Below are positions 47,912 to 56,317 of a stretch of 64,000 nt of DNA, in pieces (positions within the stretch are counted from its first letter, which is position 1; every line of letters begins with the position of its first letter). This DNA comes from Ensifer adhaerens (GTDB lineage Bacteria > Pseudomonadota > Alphaproteobacteria > Rhizobiales > Rhizobiaceae), in the NCBI RefSeq assembly GCF_020035535.1, contig NZ_CP083349.1, positions 3,118,501-3,182,500 on the forward strand, read 5' to 3'. The notes beneath the pieces were generated by a model, which was not told the origin of the DNA, did not search any database, and was given only the letters and a program-made list of their open reading frames with translations. Both the position numbers and the translations under genes were made by a program.

Positions 47912-49852
47912 TCATCGCAACAGTCCCGCCTCGCATTTCGCGATCGCCTCGACCATCGCCTGAAAGCGCACGTGGTGACGCACGGGATCAAGATCGGAAT
48001 CCTGCTTGAACCAGAGCAACTGATAGCAGGAACTATGCGGCAGCAGGGTTTCGAGGAGATCGAGCGCCGCGTCGATGTCGCCGAGAAGGGAATAGACGCA
48101 GGCGGTGTTGTAGCGGGCGACCACGTCATCAGGATCGATCGCGAGCGCCCGGGCCGCCCATTCGCGCGCCCGATCCGCCTCGCCCATGTGAGCGAGTGCG
48201 AGCGCGCCGCGATGCGCGGGGCCGGAGTTTTCCGGGTTGAGCTCCAGCGCCCGTTCCGCGCGCGCGATGCCGATCCTTGCCCATTGCGCCCGTTCGGCAT
48301 CGCGGCCGAGCGATTTGTAGGCGCTCATCAGATGGATCGGCGACAGATAGTCGTCCGGCCGGATGTCGGCGGCCCGCTTGAAAAACTGGATCGCGGTTTC
48401 GAAGGCACCTTGCATGAACAGGAAACGCGCATAGTGGAAGTTCGCCTCATAGAGGCTGGGGTCCAATGTCAGCGCCTGCTCGAACTCGGCCACCGCCGCA
48501 TCGTCCTGCCCGTCCTGGTGCAGGACCAGGCCACGGGAGGCATGCGCCTCCGCCAGGTTCGGATCGATATCCAGCGCCTTGTCGGTCATGAACAGAATGC
48601 TTTGCAGCGGAAACTCGTCCTCGTGCCAGTCGCGCAGCGCCGACTCGCAGTCGGCGATACCGGCATAGGCACGGGCGAAGCTGGGGTCGAGCTCCACGGC
48701 CTTCAGGAACATGCGACGGGCCAGCAGCAGATAGGACCGGGTCCAGGCATGCGAAAACTGGCGGCCGCGCAGGTAATAGGTATAGGCCTCGACGCTCGTG
48801 GTCGGGTCGCTTTCGATCGCCCGCCGTTCCGCCGGCAGCAGCTTGACCCGGAGCTGATCGACGATGGCGTGCGTGATCTCGTCCTGAATGGCGAAGATGT
48901 CCGTCAGGTCGCGATCGTAGCGGTCGGCCCAGAGGTGCGTACCGGTCAAGGCATCGATGAGCTGGCCGGTGATGCGCACCCGTGAACCCGCCTTGCGCAC
49001 GCTGCCTTCGAGGATGTAGCGCACGCCCAGCTCCTGGGCCACCTGCTTCACCTTCACCGACCGCCCCTTGTAGGTGAACACCGTATTTCGGGCGACGACA
49101 TGCAGCTTCGAGATCTTTGAAAGATCCGTGATGATGTCTTCGGTGATGCCGTCGGAGAAATACTCCTGTTCCGGGTCATGGCTCATATTGGTGAAGGGAA
49201 GCACGCCGACCGAAAGTCCGTAGCCGTCATCGAGCACGATGGGCCCGGCACCGCTGGGTGGCGCCGCAACCTTCGTCGGCGCCCCGAGTGCCACCGAATA
49301 GACATGCACACCGGCTGCAATGTTCTTCAGCGTGTGCTCGCCCTTGTCGATGAAGCCGATATCGAGGCGGCTGCCGACGTGGTCGCGCACCGTGGCGGAA
49401 ACGGCAACACCGGATGGCTCCGCCAAGCCTTCGAGCCGGGCGGCGACGTTGACGCCGTCGCCGAAGATATCTCCGTCCTCGACGATAATATCGCCGAGAT
49501 GCACGCCGATGCGCAGTTCGATGCGCTTCAGCGGTGGCACGCTTTCATTGCGGATGAGCATGCCGCGCTGGATATCGACAGCACAAGCGACCGCGTTCAC
49601 GACGCTTGCAAACTCGACGAGAATGCCGTCGCCGGTCAGTTTGACGATACGTCCCTTGTGGCGGTTGATCTTGGGATCGACGAGTTCATTCTTGTGCCGT
49701 TTCATCGCGGCCAGCGTGCCGGTCTCGTCAGCCCCGATCAGACGGCTGTAGCCCACGACATCGGCGGCGAGAATGGCAGCGAGACGGCGTTCCAAGAAAC
49801 CCTCGAATTCACTTCCCGAGTGAAAGAGGTAATCTAGCGCGTTATTCCCCAT
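47912..49852 (-). CDS. Class III adenylate/guanylate cyclase with TolB-like and TPR domains
   Basis: 646 residues from ATG 49852 (CAGGACAG upstream). The N-terminal catalytic domain has both metal-binding aspartates (Asp31 in AADVVGYSRL and Asp75 in KLTGDGILVEF), a nucleotide-specificity region EDGDIFGDGVNVAARL, and the transition-state Asn135/Arg139, so it looks active. A FlgO/TolB-like module follows (about 210-350: VGVLPFTNMSHDPEQEYFSDG, HLWADRYDRDLTDIFAIQDEIT). TPR repeats run to the C-terminus (SFARAYAGIADCESA, NLAEAHASRGLVLHQDG, SLYEANFHYARFLFMQG). Rhizobia encode many such cyclases. The product is probably cAMP; the input signal is unknown. No membrane segment is predicted. Confidence 0.92.
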   Translation of the reverse strand: MGNNALDYLFHSGSEFEGFLERRLAAILAADVVGYSRLIGADETGTLAAMKRHKNELVDPKINRHKGRIVKLTGDGILVEFASVVNAVACAVDIQRGMLIRNESVPPLKRIELRIGVHLGDIIVEDGDIFGDGVNVAARLEGLAEPSGVAVSATVRDHVGSRLDIGFIDKGEHTLKNIAAGVHVYSVALGAPTKVAAPPSGAGPIVLDDGYGLSVGVLPFTNMSHDPEQEYFSDGITEDIITDLSKISKLHVVARNTVFTYKGRSVKVKQVAQELGVRYILEGSVRKAGSRVRITGQLIDALTGTHLWADRYDRDLTDIFAIQDEITHAIVDQLRVKLLPAERRAIESDPTTSVEAYTYYLRGRQFSHAWTRSYLLLARRMFLKAVELDPSFARAYAGIADCESALRDWHEDEFPLQSILFMTDKALDIDPNLAEAHASRGLVLHQDGQDDAAVAEFEQALTLDPSLYEANFHYARFLFMQGAFETAIQFFKRAADIRPDDYLSPIHLMSAYKSLGRDAERAQWARIGIARAERALELNPENSGPAHRGALALAHMGEADRAREWAARALAIDPDDVVARYNTACVYSLLGDIDAALDLLETLLPHSSCYQLLWFKQDSDLDPVRHHVRFQAMVEAIAKCEAGLLR

Positions 49853-49963
49853 CTGTCCTGCGCCCTTTTGTAGTTGTAACGAATATACGTACAACCCAAT
49901 AGCATCGGGCAATCGGCGCCGGAGTTTCCAAGGAAACGGGTACTTAGAGACAGGATGAGCTGG

Positions 49964-50119
49964 CTAGGGCCGGATCAGTACCGTCACCATCATCATCACG
50001 ATGGCGAAAACAGCGATCTTCCAGAAATCGCGACGGCGGCGCAAACCCGGAATGCCGAGCGGCCACAGGAGCTGGATGCCCATTGCCAGGAGCAGGATAA
50101 GCGCGAGCGCCTTCTGCAT
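49964..50119 (-). CDS. 51-residue two-helix membrane protein
   Basis: A short frame that reads as protein: MQKALALILLLAMGIQLLW (helix 1), PLGIPGLRRRRDFW (a basic loop with four arginines), then KIAVFAIVMMMVTVLIRP (helix 2). GAGGG lies 7-8 bases before the ATG. The two hydrophobic stretches with an arginine cluster between them predict a hairpin in the inner membrane with the loop on the cytoplasmic side. It is an orphan on the minus strand between the cyclase start and the MFS gene. The family is unknown. Confidence 0.65.
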   Translation of the reverse strand: MQKALALILLLAMGIQLLWPLGIPGLRRRRDFWKIAVFAIVMMMVTVLIRP

Positions 50120-50424
50120 GTTGCCCTCGTCTTCCGGGAGGCTGCCTCAGCCGGCAAAGCGTTCGCAACGCCGGCACTATTCGTCGCACGGAGCACCGCC
50201 TCCCCCAAGGACTAGCGATACGCTGCGCTTGGCAAAAAGGGCTAGTGTTTCCGTGAGCGATTTGCAATGACCGGCGGCCGCATGTTTCCTCCAATCGTCA
50301 CCGATCGAAGGAATTATACGGCCACTCAAGGCACTGTAATCAAAGCGCTGTATAGAGAAACCGGCTGGCAATTCATGAGGCACCGCCCTAACTTGCTGAC
50401 GGCAGAACGAAATTCGGATGGATG
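50120..50424. other. 305-base divergent region
   Basis: Upstream of both the 51-residue membrane gene and the MFS gene. No further gene, strong promoter or repeat was recognised. Confidence 0.45.
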
Positions 50425-51726
50425 ATGAGAAAGAACCTGCTTCCGGTCGCCGCCCTCCTGCTCGGCACGCTGTTTCTCTTTCTGGGCAATGGTCTCCAGG
50501 GTCTGCTTCTTCCCGTGCGCGGCACCGCTGAGGGATATCCGACCACCATCCTTGGCCTGATCGGCACGTCCTGGGCAGCCGGCTTCGTTCTCGGCTGCTT
50601 CTTCGCCCCGAATATCGTCAAGCGCATCGGCCATGTGCGCGCCTTCAGCGTCTTTGCCTCTCTCATCGCCATCGTCGCGTTGTTGACCGGCATCATGATC
50701 GATCCGACCTGGTGGCTGATCCTGCGTGCGCTGACCGGCTTCGCCACCGCCGGCACCTCGATGATCATTGAAAGCTGGCTGAACGAACGCGCCACCAACG
50801 AGAGCCGTGGCGTCATTTTCTCGCTCTACATCGCCATCACGCTCTTCGGCGTCGTCGGCGGCCAGATGATGATCCCGTTCGGTGATACCTCGACCAGCAT
50901 CTTCTTCATGATCTGCGGCATTCTCTATTGCCTTGCCATGCTGCCGACGCTGCTGTCCAAAGCCGCCACGCCGCAGCCGCTGAAGCAGGTCCGCCTCGAC
51001 CTGCGGGCGCTTTACCGCAATTCGCCGGTCTCCTTCCTCGGCATCCTGCTTGTCGGCATCGCCAATGGCGCCTTCGGCACGCTCGGCGCCGTTTTCGGTC
51101 GGCAGGCCGGTCTTTCCGACAGTACGGTCGCAGCGATGATGAGCGTGGCAATCTTTGCAGGCGCGGTGATGCAGCTTCCGGCAGGCCGCCTCTCCGACCG
51201 CATCGACCGGCGCTATGTGCTGGCCGCGCTTGCCGGCGTCGGCGCCTTCGCCGGCCTGCTGATCTTCCTGATCGAGCCGAGCCAGGTCTGGATCGTGCTG
51301 ACGCTGATCGCGATCTACGGTGCTGCTGCCAATGCGCTCTATCCGATCGCCGTTTCCCATGCCAACGACTTTGCGACCGCCGAGGACTTCGTGAAGGTTT
51401 CCGGCGGCCTGTTGCTGCTCTATGGCATCGGCACGATCATCGGCCCGACGATCGGCGGTCCGGTCATGACGGCCGCCGGTCCCTACGGCCTGTTCATGAT
51501 TACCGCCTGTGCCCACATTTTGATCACGGCCTATGCCATCATCCGCAGCCGGATGCGCGCGCCCGTGCCGGTCTCCGACCGCGATGCCTTCTCGCCGGTC
51601 AATGCCGGCGCGCCGACGACACCGGAAAGCCTGCAGCTTTCGCCGCGCGCTGCCCCGCTCGAGGAAGCGCGTAACGAACCGGACAACAACCAGAAATGGG
51701 AGGATCAGACGGATGAGCCTGTTTGA
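50425..51726 (+). CDS. MFS transporter, YcaD-like
   Basis: 433 residues, 12 predicted helices: LLPVAALLLGTLFLFLGNGL (TM1), motif A region SFVLGCFFAPNIVKRIGHVRAFSV-type, RALTGFATAGTSMIIESWLNERA (characteristic of the YcaD/MFS_1 subgroup), and a second half with AGRLSDRIDRRYVLAALAG and GLLLLYGIGTIIGPTIGGPVM. A long soluble C-terminal tail (about 385-433, Pro/Glu-rich) ends WEDQTDEPV. Substrate unknown. The last 14 bases overlap the DUF1192 gene, so the pair is co-translated. ATG 50422 or 50425 could start it. Confidence 0.9.
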   Translation: MRKNLLPVAALLLGTLFLFLGNGLQGLLLPVRGTAEGYPTTILGLIGTSWAAGFVLGCFFAPNIVKRIGHVRAFSVFASLIAIVALLTGIMIDPTWWLILRALTGFATAGTSMIIESWLNERATNESRGVIFSLYIAITLFGVVGGQMMIPFGDTSTSIFFMICGILYCLAMLPTLLSKAATPQPLKQVRLDLRALYRNSPVSFLGILLVGIANGAFGTLGAVFGRQAGLSDSTVAAMMSVAIFAGAVMQLPAGRLSDRIDRRYVLAALAGVGAFAGLLIFLIEPSQVWIVLTLIAIYGAAANALYPIAVSHANDFATAEDFVKVSGGLLLLYGIGTIIGPTIGGPVMTAAGPYGLFMITACAHILITAYAIIRSRMRAPVPVSDRDAFSPVNAGAPTTPESLQLSPRAAPLEEARNEPDNNQKWEDQTDEPV

Positions 51727-51901
51727 CGACGACCGACCACAAAAGAAGCTGGTGCACGAAATCGGCAGTGATCTTTCGCTGCTTTCAGTCGATGAACTCA
51801 CCCAGCGCATCGCGTTGTTAACCGAAGAGATCACCCGGCTCGAGGCCGAGCGGACGCGCAAATCCGCAAGCCGGTCCGCCGCCGAGAGCCTGTTTCGCTG
51901 A
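51713..51901 (+). CDS. DUF1192 small protein
   Basis: 62 residues: MSLFDDDRPQKKLVHEIGSD, LSVDELTQRIALLTEEITRLEAER (a short amphipathic or coiled helix) and a C-terminal SAAESLFR. This is the DUF1192 family, small alphaproteobacterial proteins often encoded beside the DUF1465/RcdA gene, as here. It overlaps the MFS gene by 14 bases. Confidence 0.85.
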   Translation: MSLFDDDRPQKKLVHEIGSDLSLLSVDELTQRIALLTEEITRLEAERTRKSASRSAAESLFR

Positions 51902-51943
51902 GGCCTTGCAGCAGGGGTTGCAGCGCAGCAAATCGGGGCGTGC

Positions 51944-51958
51944 TTAACGGCAAATTAA
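51944..51958. promoter_or_regulatory. CtrA-type box upstream of the candidate sRNA
   Basis: TTAACGGCAAATTAA is an exact TTAA-N7-TTAA match, 14-28 bases before the predicted start of the candidate sRNA and overlapping its -35 position. Confidence 0.6.
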
Positions 51959-51971
51959 GCATTATCTGCGA

Positions 51972-52082
51972 TTGTCAGGGCATCCGGAGCTTTCCGGTTT
52001 CAGACAATTTCTCCGACTGGCGAATGGGTCTGATTTTTCTCCCTGTTTTACCTTGAGAGCCGCTTTCCGCGGCTCTTTTTTT
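51972..52082 (+). ncRNA. Candidate small RNA with strong terminator, between DUF1192 and rcdA
   Basis: About 110 nt. A -10-like TTATCT at 51962-51967 would start transcription at about 51972, exactly at a 5' hairpin closed by ATTGTC (51971-51976) and GACAAT (52003-52008), with an inner CCGGA/TCCGG stem. A single-stranded stretch with TTTTTCTCCCTGTTTT (anti-ribosome-site-like CUCCCU) follows, then the terminator GAGCCGC/GCGGCTC with TTTTTTT (52057-52082). The CtrA-type box sits just upstream. It may instead be only the 3' untranslated region of MFS-DUF1192. No frame of useful length is seen. Confidence 0.55.
52057..52082 (+). terminator. Strong intrinsic terminator
   Basis: 7-bp GC stem GAGCCGC/GCGGCTC with a TTTCC loop and seven T residues, then further T-rich sequence. 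It ends the candidate sRNA and any readthrough from DUF1192. Confidence 0.9.
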
Positions 52083-52117
52083 ATTTTGGCATAGCTTTCG
52101 CTAAAGAACTGTGGAGA

Positions 52118-52132
52118 TTAACCCTTTCTTAA
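52118..52132. promoter_or_regulatory. CtrA-type box in the rcdA promoter region
   Basis: TTAACCCTTTCTTAA is an exact TTAA-N7-TTAA match about 125-138 bases before the rcdA-like ATG. A TATCGG hexamer (about 52157) about 24 bases later could serve as the -10. Confidence 0.6.
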
Positions 52133-52255
52133 GAATGCCCTTGCGCGAAATGCGCTATCGGATCATTCTTCGAGCATAGAGATGGCAAGGATTTGTTTCC
52201 TATAGTCATCCACTACCTGACTGTCGTGATGCGTTTGAACCAGGGAAAACAGGTC

Positions 52256-52774
52256 ATGTCCGAGAGAGGATTGAATACGGTCAGTTTCGCAGGACACGCA
52301 GCGTCCTCGGCACAATTCAAGACGCTCTATTCGGAAGGCATGGGTCTGGTCGAGGAAACGGCCACCTATCTCGATGGTTCCGGACGCGCCGCCTCGAAGG
52401 TTCTGCCGCGCATGGCATCGGTACTCTATGCGGCCGAGTCCATGCGGCTCACCACCCGCCTGATGCAGATGGCCTCGTGGCTGTTGCTGCAGCGCGCCGT
52501 GAACAACGGCGAGATGAGCCGCGACCAAGTGATGTCGGAAAAGAGCAAGGTGCGCCTCGACAGCTTCAACGTCGACCGCGCTGCTCCGGGTTGGGCGGAC
52601 CTTCCGGAATCCTTCCGTGACCTGATCGAACGCTCGCTGCGCCTGCAGAACCGCGTCGCCCTGCTTGACCGCGAAATCTACCGTCCGCACGAAGCCGCTG
52701 CGATCGTTCCGGACAACCAGAATGGCGTCAAGGCGCAGATCAAGCTTCTGCAGACGGCCTTTGGCACCAACTGA
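52256..52774 (+). CDS. rcdA: RcdA-like protein (DUF1465), probable ClpXP/CtrA degradation adaptor
   Basis: 172 residues, all helical: SAQFKTLYSEGMGLVEETATYLDG, RMASVLYAAESMRLTTRLMQMASWLLLQRAV, ESFRDLIERSLRLQNRVALLDREIY. These match the DUF1465 family to which Caulobacter RcdA belongs. RcdA is an adaptor for cell-cycle-controlled proteolysis of CtrA and other substrates by ClpXP. ATG 52256 (MSERGLNTVSFAGH) has AGG upstream and fits rhizobial homologues; ATG 52229 is possible. Two perfect CtrA-type boxes lie upstream, suggesting CtrA controls its own degradation adaptor. Confidence 0.88.
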   Translation: MSERGLNTVSFAGHAASSAQFKTLYSEGMGLVEETATYLDGSGRAASKVLPRMASVLYAAESMRLTTRLMQMASWLLLQRAVNNGEMSRDQVMSEKSKVRLDSFNVDRAAPGWADLPESFRDLIERSLRLQNRVALLDREIYRPHEAAAIVPDNQNGVKAQIKLLQTAFGTN

Positions 52775-52800
52775 TTGACCCTTCAGAATACCGAAACAGG

Positions 52801-52826
52801 ACCCGGCCATCGCGCCGGGTTTTTTG
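52801..52826 (+). terminator. Intrinsic terminator of rcdA
   Basis: Stem CCCGGC/GCCGGG followed by TTTTTTG, 28 bases after the stop. Confidence 0.85.
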
Positions 52827-52841
52827 TTGTCTGGCGCGTCG

Positions 52842-54056
52842 TCACGATCGCGAAAGTCGCAGCTTCGCCACCAGAAACAACACCAGCACGGAGCTAAGGA
52901 AGCCTAGAGCCAGCGGCAGCCCCTGATGCCCGATGCACTGCATGACCAGGCCCGTCGCAGGCGACGCCACCATGCCGCCGAGACCCCAAGCAACCGCGAA
53001 GGCCGCATTGCCGGCGATCAACGCTTGGCCAGCGAACCGTTCGCCGAGTTGGATCAACGCCATCGTGTAGATGCCGAATGAGACACCGCCCCAGAAGAAA
53101 ACGAGCGGCCAGACGAGCCAGGAATTGAAGGCCCACGGCAGCAGCAGGCATCCGGCCAACGAGACGATCACACAAAACAACATCGCCCGCATCGAGCCTA
53201 CCTGCTCGGCCATGCGTCCGAGAAAGACCTGAAGCAGCGCATTGCCGGCAATGAAGCAGGTGAGGAGTGAGGCGATCCGCTCCTCGGCACTTGCGAGCGT
53301 CGCGCCATAGGTGGCGAACAGCGAAAGCAGGGTCTGCTCGAAAGCGGCAGCGGTGAAAACCGCAAACAGGAGGAGCGGCGCCAGTGCCAGGAAGCCGCCG
53401 ACGGACGTTGCCTCGCCGTCATGCGGCATTTCAGGCAGGCGCGGCACGATGGCGAGCAAGATCATGCCGCAGAGGACGAAGGCCACGATGCCGATCAGGA
53501 AGGGCGGCCAGCCATCGGCGCCGAAGAGACGGAGCGACAGCGGACCTAGGGCGAAGCCGCCCGAAACGATCGAAGAATAGAGACCCATGATGCGGCCCCG
53601 GCGCGACGGTGGAGTGATGGTGATCAGCCAGGTTTCGCTGATCACCGAAAGCGGATTGGCAAAGAAACCGAGCAAGAAACGCAGCGGCATCCAGACCCAG
53701 AGGTCCAGCGTCCAGGCGATGGCGATCAGGATGAGCGCGGCGCACATCGAGCACAGGATGGCAACACACGCCGCCCCCAGGCGCCGAACCAGCACCGGAA
53801 TGAGAGGCGCGGAAACGATGAAACCCAGCGGCGTCATTGCCGCCGACAGGCCGATCAATCCCGGCGTCGTTCCCTGCCGCTCCAGGATGAAGCTGAGCAG
53901 CGGATAGGTCAGCCCCTGGGCAACCGCGAACACCGTGACGGTCGCGATCGTGCCGGCGATCGCCGCCCACAGGATCGGCTGCTCCTGCGACAAGGTTATG
54001 TCGCGCAATGGACGGCGCACCGTTGCGACAGACGGAGACTGTTGATCCGTAGTCAT
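52842..54056 (-). CDS. MFS transporter (drug/sugar efflux type)
   Basis: 404 residues from ATG 54056 (MTTDQQSPSVATVR). Twelve predicted helices: WAAIAGTIATVTVFAVAQGL (TM1), GLIGLSAAMTPLGFIVSAPLIPVLVRRLG (TM2 and loop), PLRFLLGFFANPLSVISETWLITITPPSRRGRIMGLYS (TM4-5 with a motif-A-like loop) and a second half ending LALGFLSSVLVLFLVAKLRL. The upstream frame to 54380 is proline/arginine-rich and not conserved, so it is rejected. It is divergent from the winged-helix/TPR regulator, whose target it may be. It shares the family with the gene at 50425 but not close identity. Confidence 0.88.
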   Translation of the reverse strand: MTTDQQSPSVATVRRPLRDITLSQEQPILWAAIAGTIATVTVFAVAQGLTYPLLSFILERQGTTPGLIGLSAAMTPLGFIVSAPLIPVLVRRLGAACVAILCSMCAALILIAIAWTLDLWVWMPLRFLLGFFANPLSVISETWLITITPPSRRGRIMGLYSSIVSGGFALGPLSLRLFGADGWPPFLIGIVAFVLCGMILLAIVPRLPEMPHDGEATSVGGFLALAPLLLFAVFTAAAFEQTLLSLFATYGATLASAEERIASLLTCFIAGNALLQVFLGRMAEQVGSMRAMLFCVIVSLAGCLLLPWAFNSWLVWPLVFFWGGVSFGIYTMALIQLGERFAGQALIAGNAAFAVAWGLGGMVASPATGLVMQCIGHQGLPLALGFLSSVLVLFLVAKLRLSRS

Positions 54057-54294
54057 TCCGGCAGCCGCCCCATGCCGGCAAGAAACGTTTGGCGACCTCG
54101 ATCTCGACCTGCCGCCTTGTGCGGGGCAACCGACGGCACCGCCCGGTGTCGGTCTACAGATATAGGAATGTGGTTCATGGCACCCTCCATAGTCGGCCCG
54201 AAAGACCGATGAATTCTGCAGGACACGAACCGGAGCGTAATTAAGCGCCTCCAAAAAGTTCTCAAAAACGTCCAAACGCACTATAGATTCGCCC

Positions 54295-55806
54295 ATGCAG
54301 GTAGCGCGCTTCGCCTTTGGTCCCTTTGTGCTTGATCCGGGTGCGGGAACGCTTCTCCGAGGCGAGGATCCGGTTGCCATCGGCTACCGAGGATTGAGAT
54401 TGCTTGCAGCGCTCGTCGGACGCCCCGGCGAGATCCTGGGCAAGGCCGAGTTGATGGATGCCGCGTGGCCGGGAACAGCTGTCGAGGAAGGCAATCTCAC
54501 CGTCCAGATCGCGCAGCTGAGAAAGCTGCTTGGCCCCGCAGCCGATGGTGGCGAGTGGATCTCGACGGTCCCACGTGTCGGCTATCGCTTCACCGGAAAC
54601 ACGAGGAAGCTCGGTGCGGCAAAGCGACACCCGCTCTCCCTGCCGGACAAACCGTCGATCGCCGTTCTCCCCTTCGTCAATGTCAGCAAGGATCCCGAGC
54701 AGGAACCCTTCGCAGACGGGCTGACCGAGGATCTGATCACCGACCTTTCCAGGATCCCCGGCCTGTTCGTCATCGCGCGCAATTCGTCCTTTGCCTACAA
54801 GAGCAAGGCGGTGGACGTTCGGGCGATCGCGGATGATCTCGGCGTGCGGTACCTGCTGGAGGGCAGCGCCAGGCGTGCTGCCGGACACGTGCGCATCAAT
54901 GCGCAACTGGTCGACGCGCAGAATGGCGAGCAACTCTGGGCGGAACGTTTCGATCGCAGCCTGGAAGACATTTTTGCCGTTCAGGACGAGGTCACGGCGA
55001 GGATCGTGGAAGCGCTGCTCGGACATCTGCGTCCACTGTCGCGACCCCGCAACCGGCCCAACAACTTAGAGGCCTATGATCTGTGCGTGCGCGCCCGCAG
55101 GCTTATGGACGATACGCCGCAGGCAGCCCAGGAAGCACACCTGATGCTGAGCCGTGCGGTTTCGCTCGACCCCGATTATGCCGAAGCCTACCGCTGGCTG
55201 GCGATGAACCACTGGATGGGACGGGTGCATGCCCGCGGACCAACACAAGACGCCCGCAGCGCTGCCGTGGCGCTGGCGCGAAAAGCCGTAGCGATCGACC
55301 CGGACGATGCCGGCAGCCGATGGATCCTGGCCTACCTGCTCGCCTACGAGCACAGCTTTGCGGAAGCGGATGCGGAATTCGCCAAGGCGATCGAGCTCGA
55401 TCCGAACGAGGCGGACGCCTGGGCGGCATTGTCCGACATTGACGTTCTCGCCGGGCGGATCGAAGAGGGCCTCGCTCATATTCGCAAGGCGTTCCGGCTC
55501 AACCCTTTCCCAACAAGTTGGTACTATCTGGCGCTCGGTCAGGCGCAATATGCTGCCGGCGACTATGAAGCCGCGATCGAGACGCTGCGGGGCGACGAGA
55601 CCTACCGCACGAGTTCACGCCGGTTTCTTGCGGCAAGCCTCGCCCAACTCGGCCGCCTCGAAGAGGCGCGCGCGGAGGTGGACCTGTTTCTCGTCACCAA
55701 CCCGGATTTCACGATCCGCCACTGGGCCGCGACCGAACCGTTCCGCGACGACGCGGTGCTTGCGCATTTCGTCGATGGCTTTCGCAAGGCCGGTCTTCCC
55801 GAGTGA
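54295..55806 (+). CDS. Winged-helix transcriptional regulator with TolB-like and TPR domains
   Basis: 503 residues. The N-terminal OmpR/PhoB-type winged helix (about 5-100) reads FGPFVLDPGAGTLLRGEDPVAIGYRGLRLLAALVGRPGEILGK with VEEGNLTVQIAQLRKLLG and VPRVGYRFTG. A FlgO/TolB-like module follows (about 118-255: IAVLPFVNVSKDPEQEPFADGLTEDLITDLSRIPG, QLWAERFDRSLEDIFAVQDEVT), then TPR repeats (about 285-490). No receiver domain or membrane helix is seen, so it is CadC-like in DNA binding but cytosolic. The middle and TPR parts closely resemble those of the cyclase at 47912-49852. The neighbouring divergent MFS gene is a plausible target. Confidence 0.88.
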   Translation: MQVARFAFGPFVLDPGAGTLLRGEDPVAIGYRGLRLLAALVGRPGEILGKAELMDAAWPGTAVEEGNLTVQIAQLRKLLGPAADGGEWISTVPRVGYRFTGNTRKLGAAKRHPLSLPDKPSIAVLPFVNVSKDPEQEPFADGLTEDLITDLSRIPGLFVIARNSSFAYKSKAVDVRAIADDLGVRYLLEGSARRAAGHVRINAQLVDAQNGEQLWAERFDRSLEDIFAVQDEVTARIVEALLGHLRPLSRPRNRPNNLEAYDLCVRARRLMDDTPQAAQEAHLMLSRAVSLDPDYAEAYRWLAMNHWMGRVHARGPTQDARSAAVALARKAVAIDPDDAGSRWILAYLLAYEHSFAEADAEFAKAIELDPNEADAWAALSDIDVLAGRIEEGLAHIRKAFRLNPFPTSWYYLALGQAQYAAGDYEAAIETLRGDETYRTSSRRFLAASLAQLGRLEEARAEVDLFLVTNPDFTIRHWAATEPFRDDAVLAHFVDGFRKAGLPE

Positions 55807-55840
55807 CGGCAAGCGCTCCGACCTGTCGATCGGCCAACAA

Positions 55841-55866
55841 AAAACCCGGCGCGATGGCCGGGCTTT
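55841..55866. terminator. Bidirectional terminator between the regulator and rpmE
   Basis: Stem CCCGGC/GCCGGG with flanking A and T runs (AAAAAACCCGGC and, on the other strand, GCCGGGTTTTTT). It serves rpmE on the minus strand and probably the regulator on the plus strand. Confidence 0.8.
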
Positions 55867-55889
55867 GAGAATGCCGAAGAGGCGTTCGA

Positions 55890-56111
55890 TTAGAGGCCGA
55901 GGCCTTCGAAGCGCTTCTTGAACTTGGAGACGCGGCCGCCGCGGTCCATGAGCTGCTGGTTGCCGCCCGTCCAAGCCGGGTGCGACTTCGGGTCGATTTC
56001 CAGGTTCATGGTGGCGCCTTCAGAACCCCAGGTCGAGCGGGTTTCATATTCGGTGCCGTCAGTCATGACTACCTTGATGACGTGGTAATCGGGATGGATG
56101 TCTGCCTTCAT
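55890..56111 (-). CDS. rpmE: 50S ribosomal protein L31
   Basis: 73 residues starting [19 protein letters not shown], with [22 protein letters not shown] and a basic C-terminus [13 protein letters not shown]. It lacks the CxxC zinc motif (Cys replaced), so it is the zinc-free form. ATG 56111 matches the family; the longer frame to 56207 is rejected. A paralogue with zinc cysteines may exist elsewhere. Confidence 0.95.
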   Translation of the reverse strand: MKADIHPDYHVIKVVMTDGTEYETRSTWGSEGATMNLEIDPKSHPAWTGGNQQLMDRGGRVSKFKKRFEGLGL

Positions 56112-56317
56112 AACGATCTTCCTAGAGTTCCAGGGTCCAATTGTCGCAAGGCATTGCGACTTCGAGACCGAACACGTAAATGAAGCCGCGGACCGCCTGA
56201 AGGCCACGGCTTCCCAATTCGATGCCGTGCCTATACATCAAGGTCTGCGGGATAACAAGTGCCGCGCGGAAGACTCATGGGCAAACCCTTTCCTCCGTGG
56301 TCGGCGAAAGGGGTCAA

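Noticed and set aside
54057..54380. N-terminal extension of the MFS gene (108 residues)
   Set aside because: It is proline/serine/arginine-rich with no conservation and overlaps the divergent regulator start; membrane helix 1 and a suitable ATG begin at 54056.
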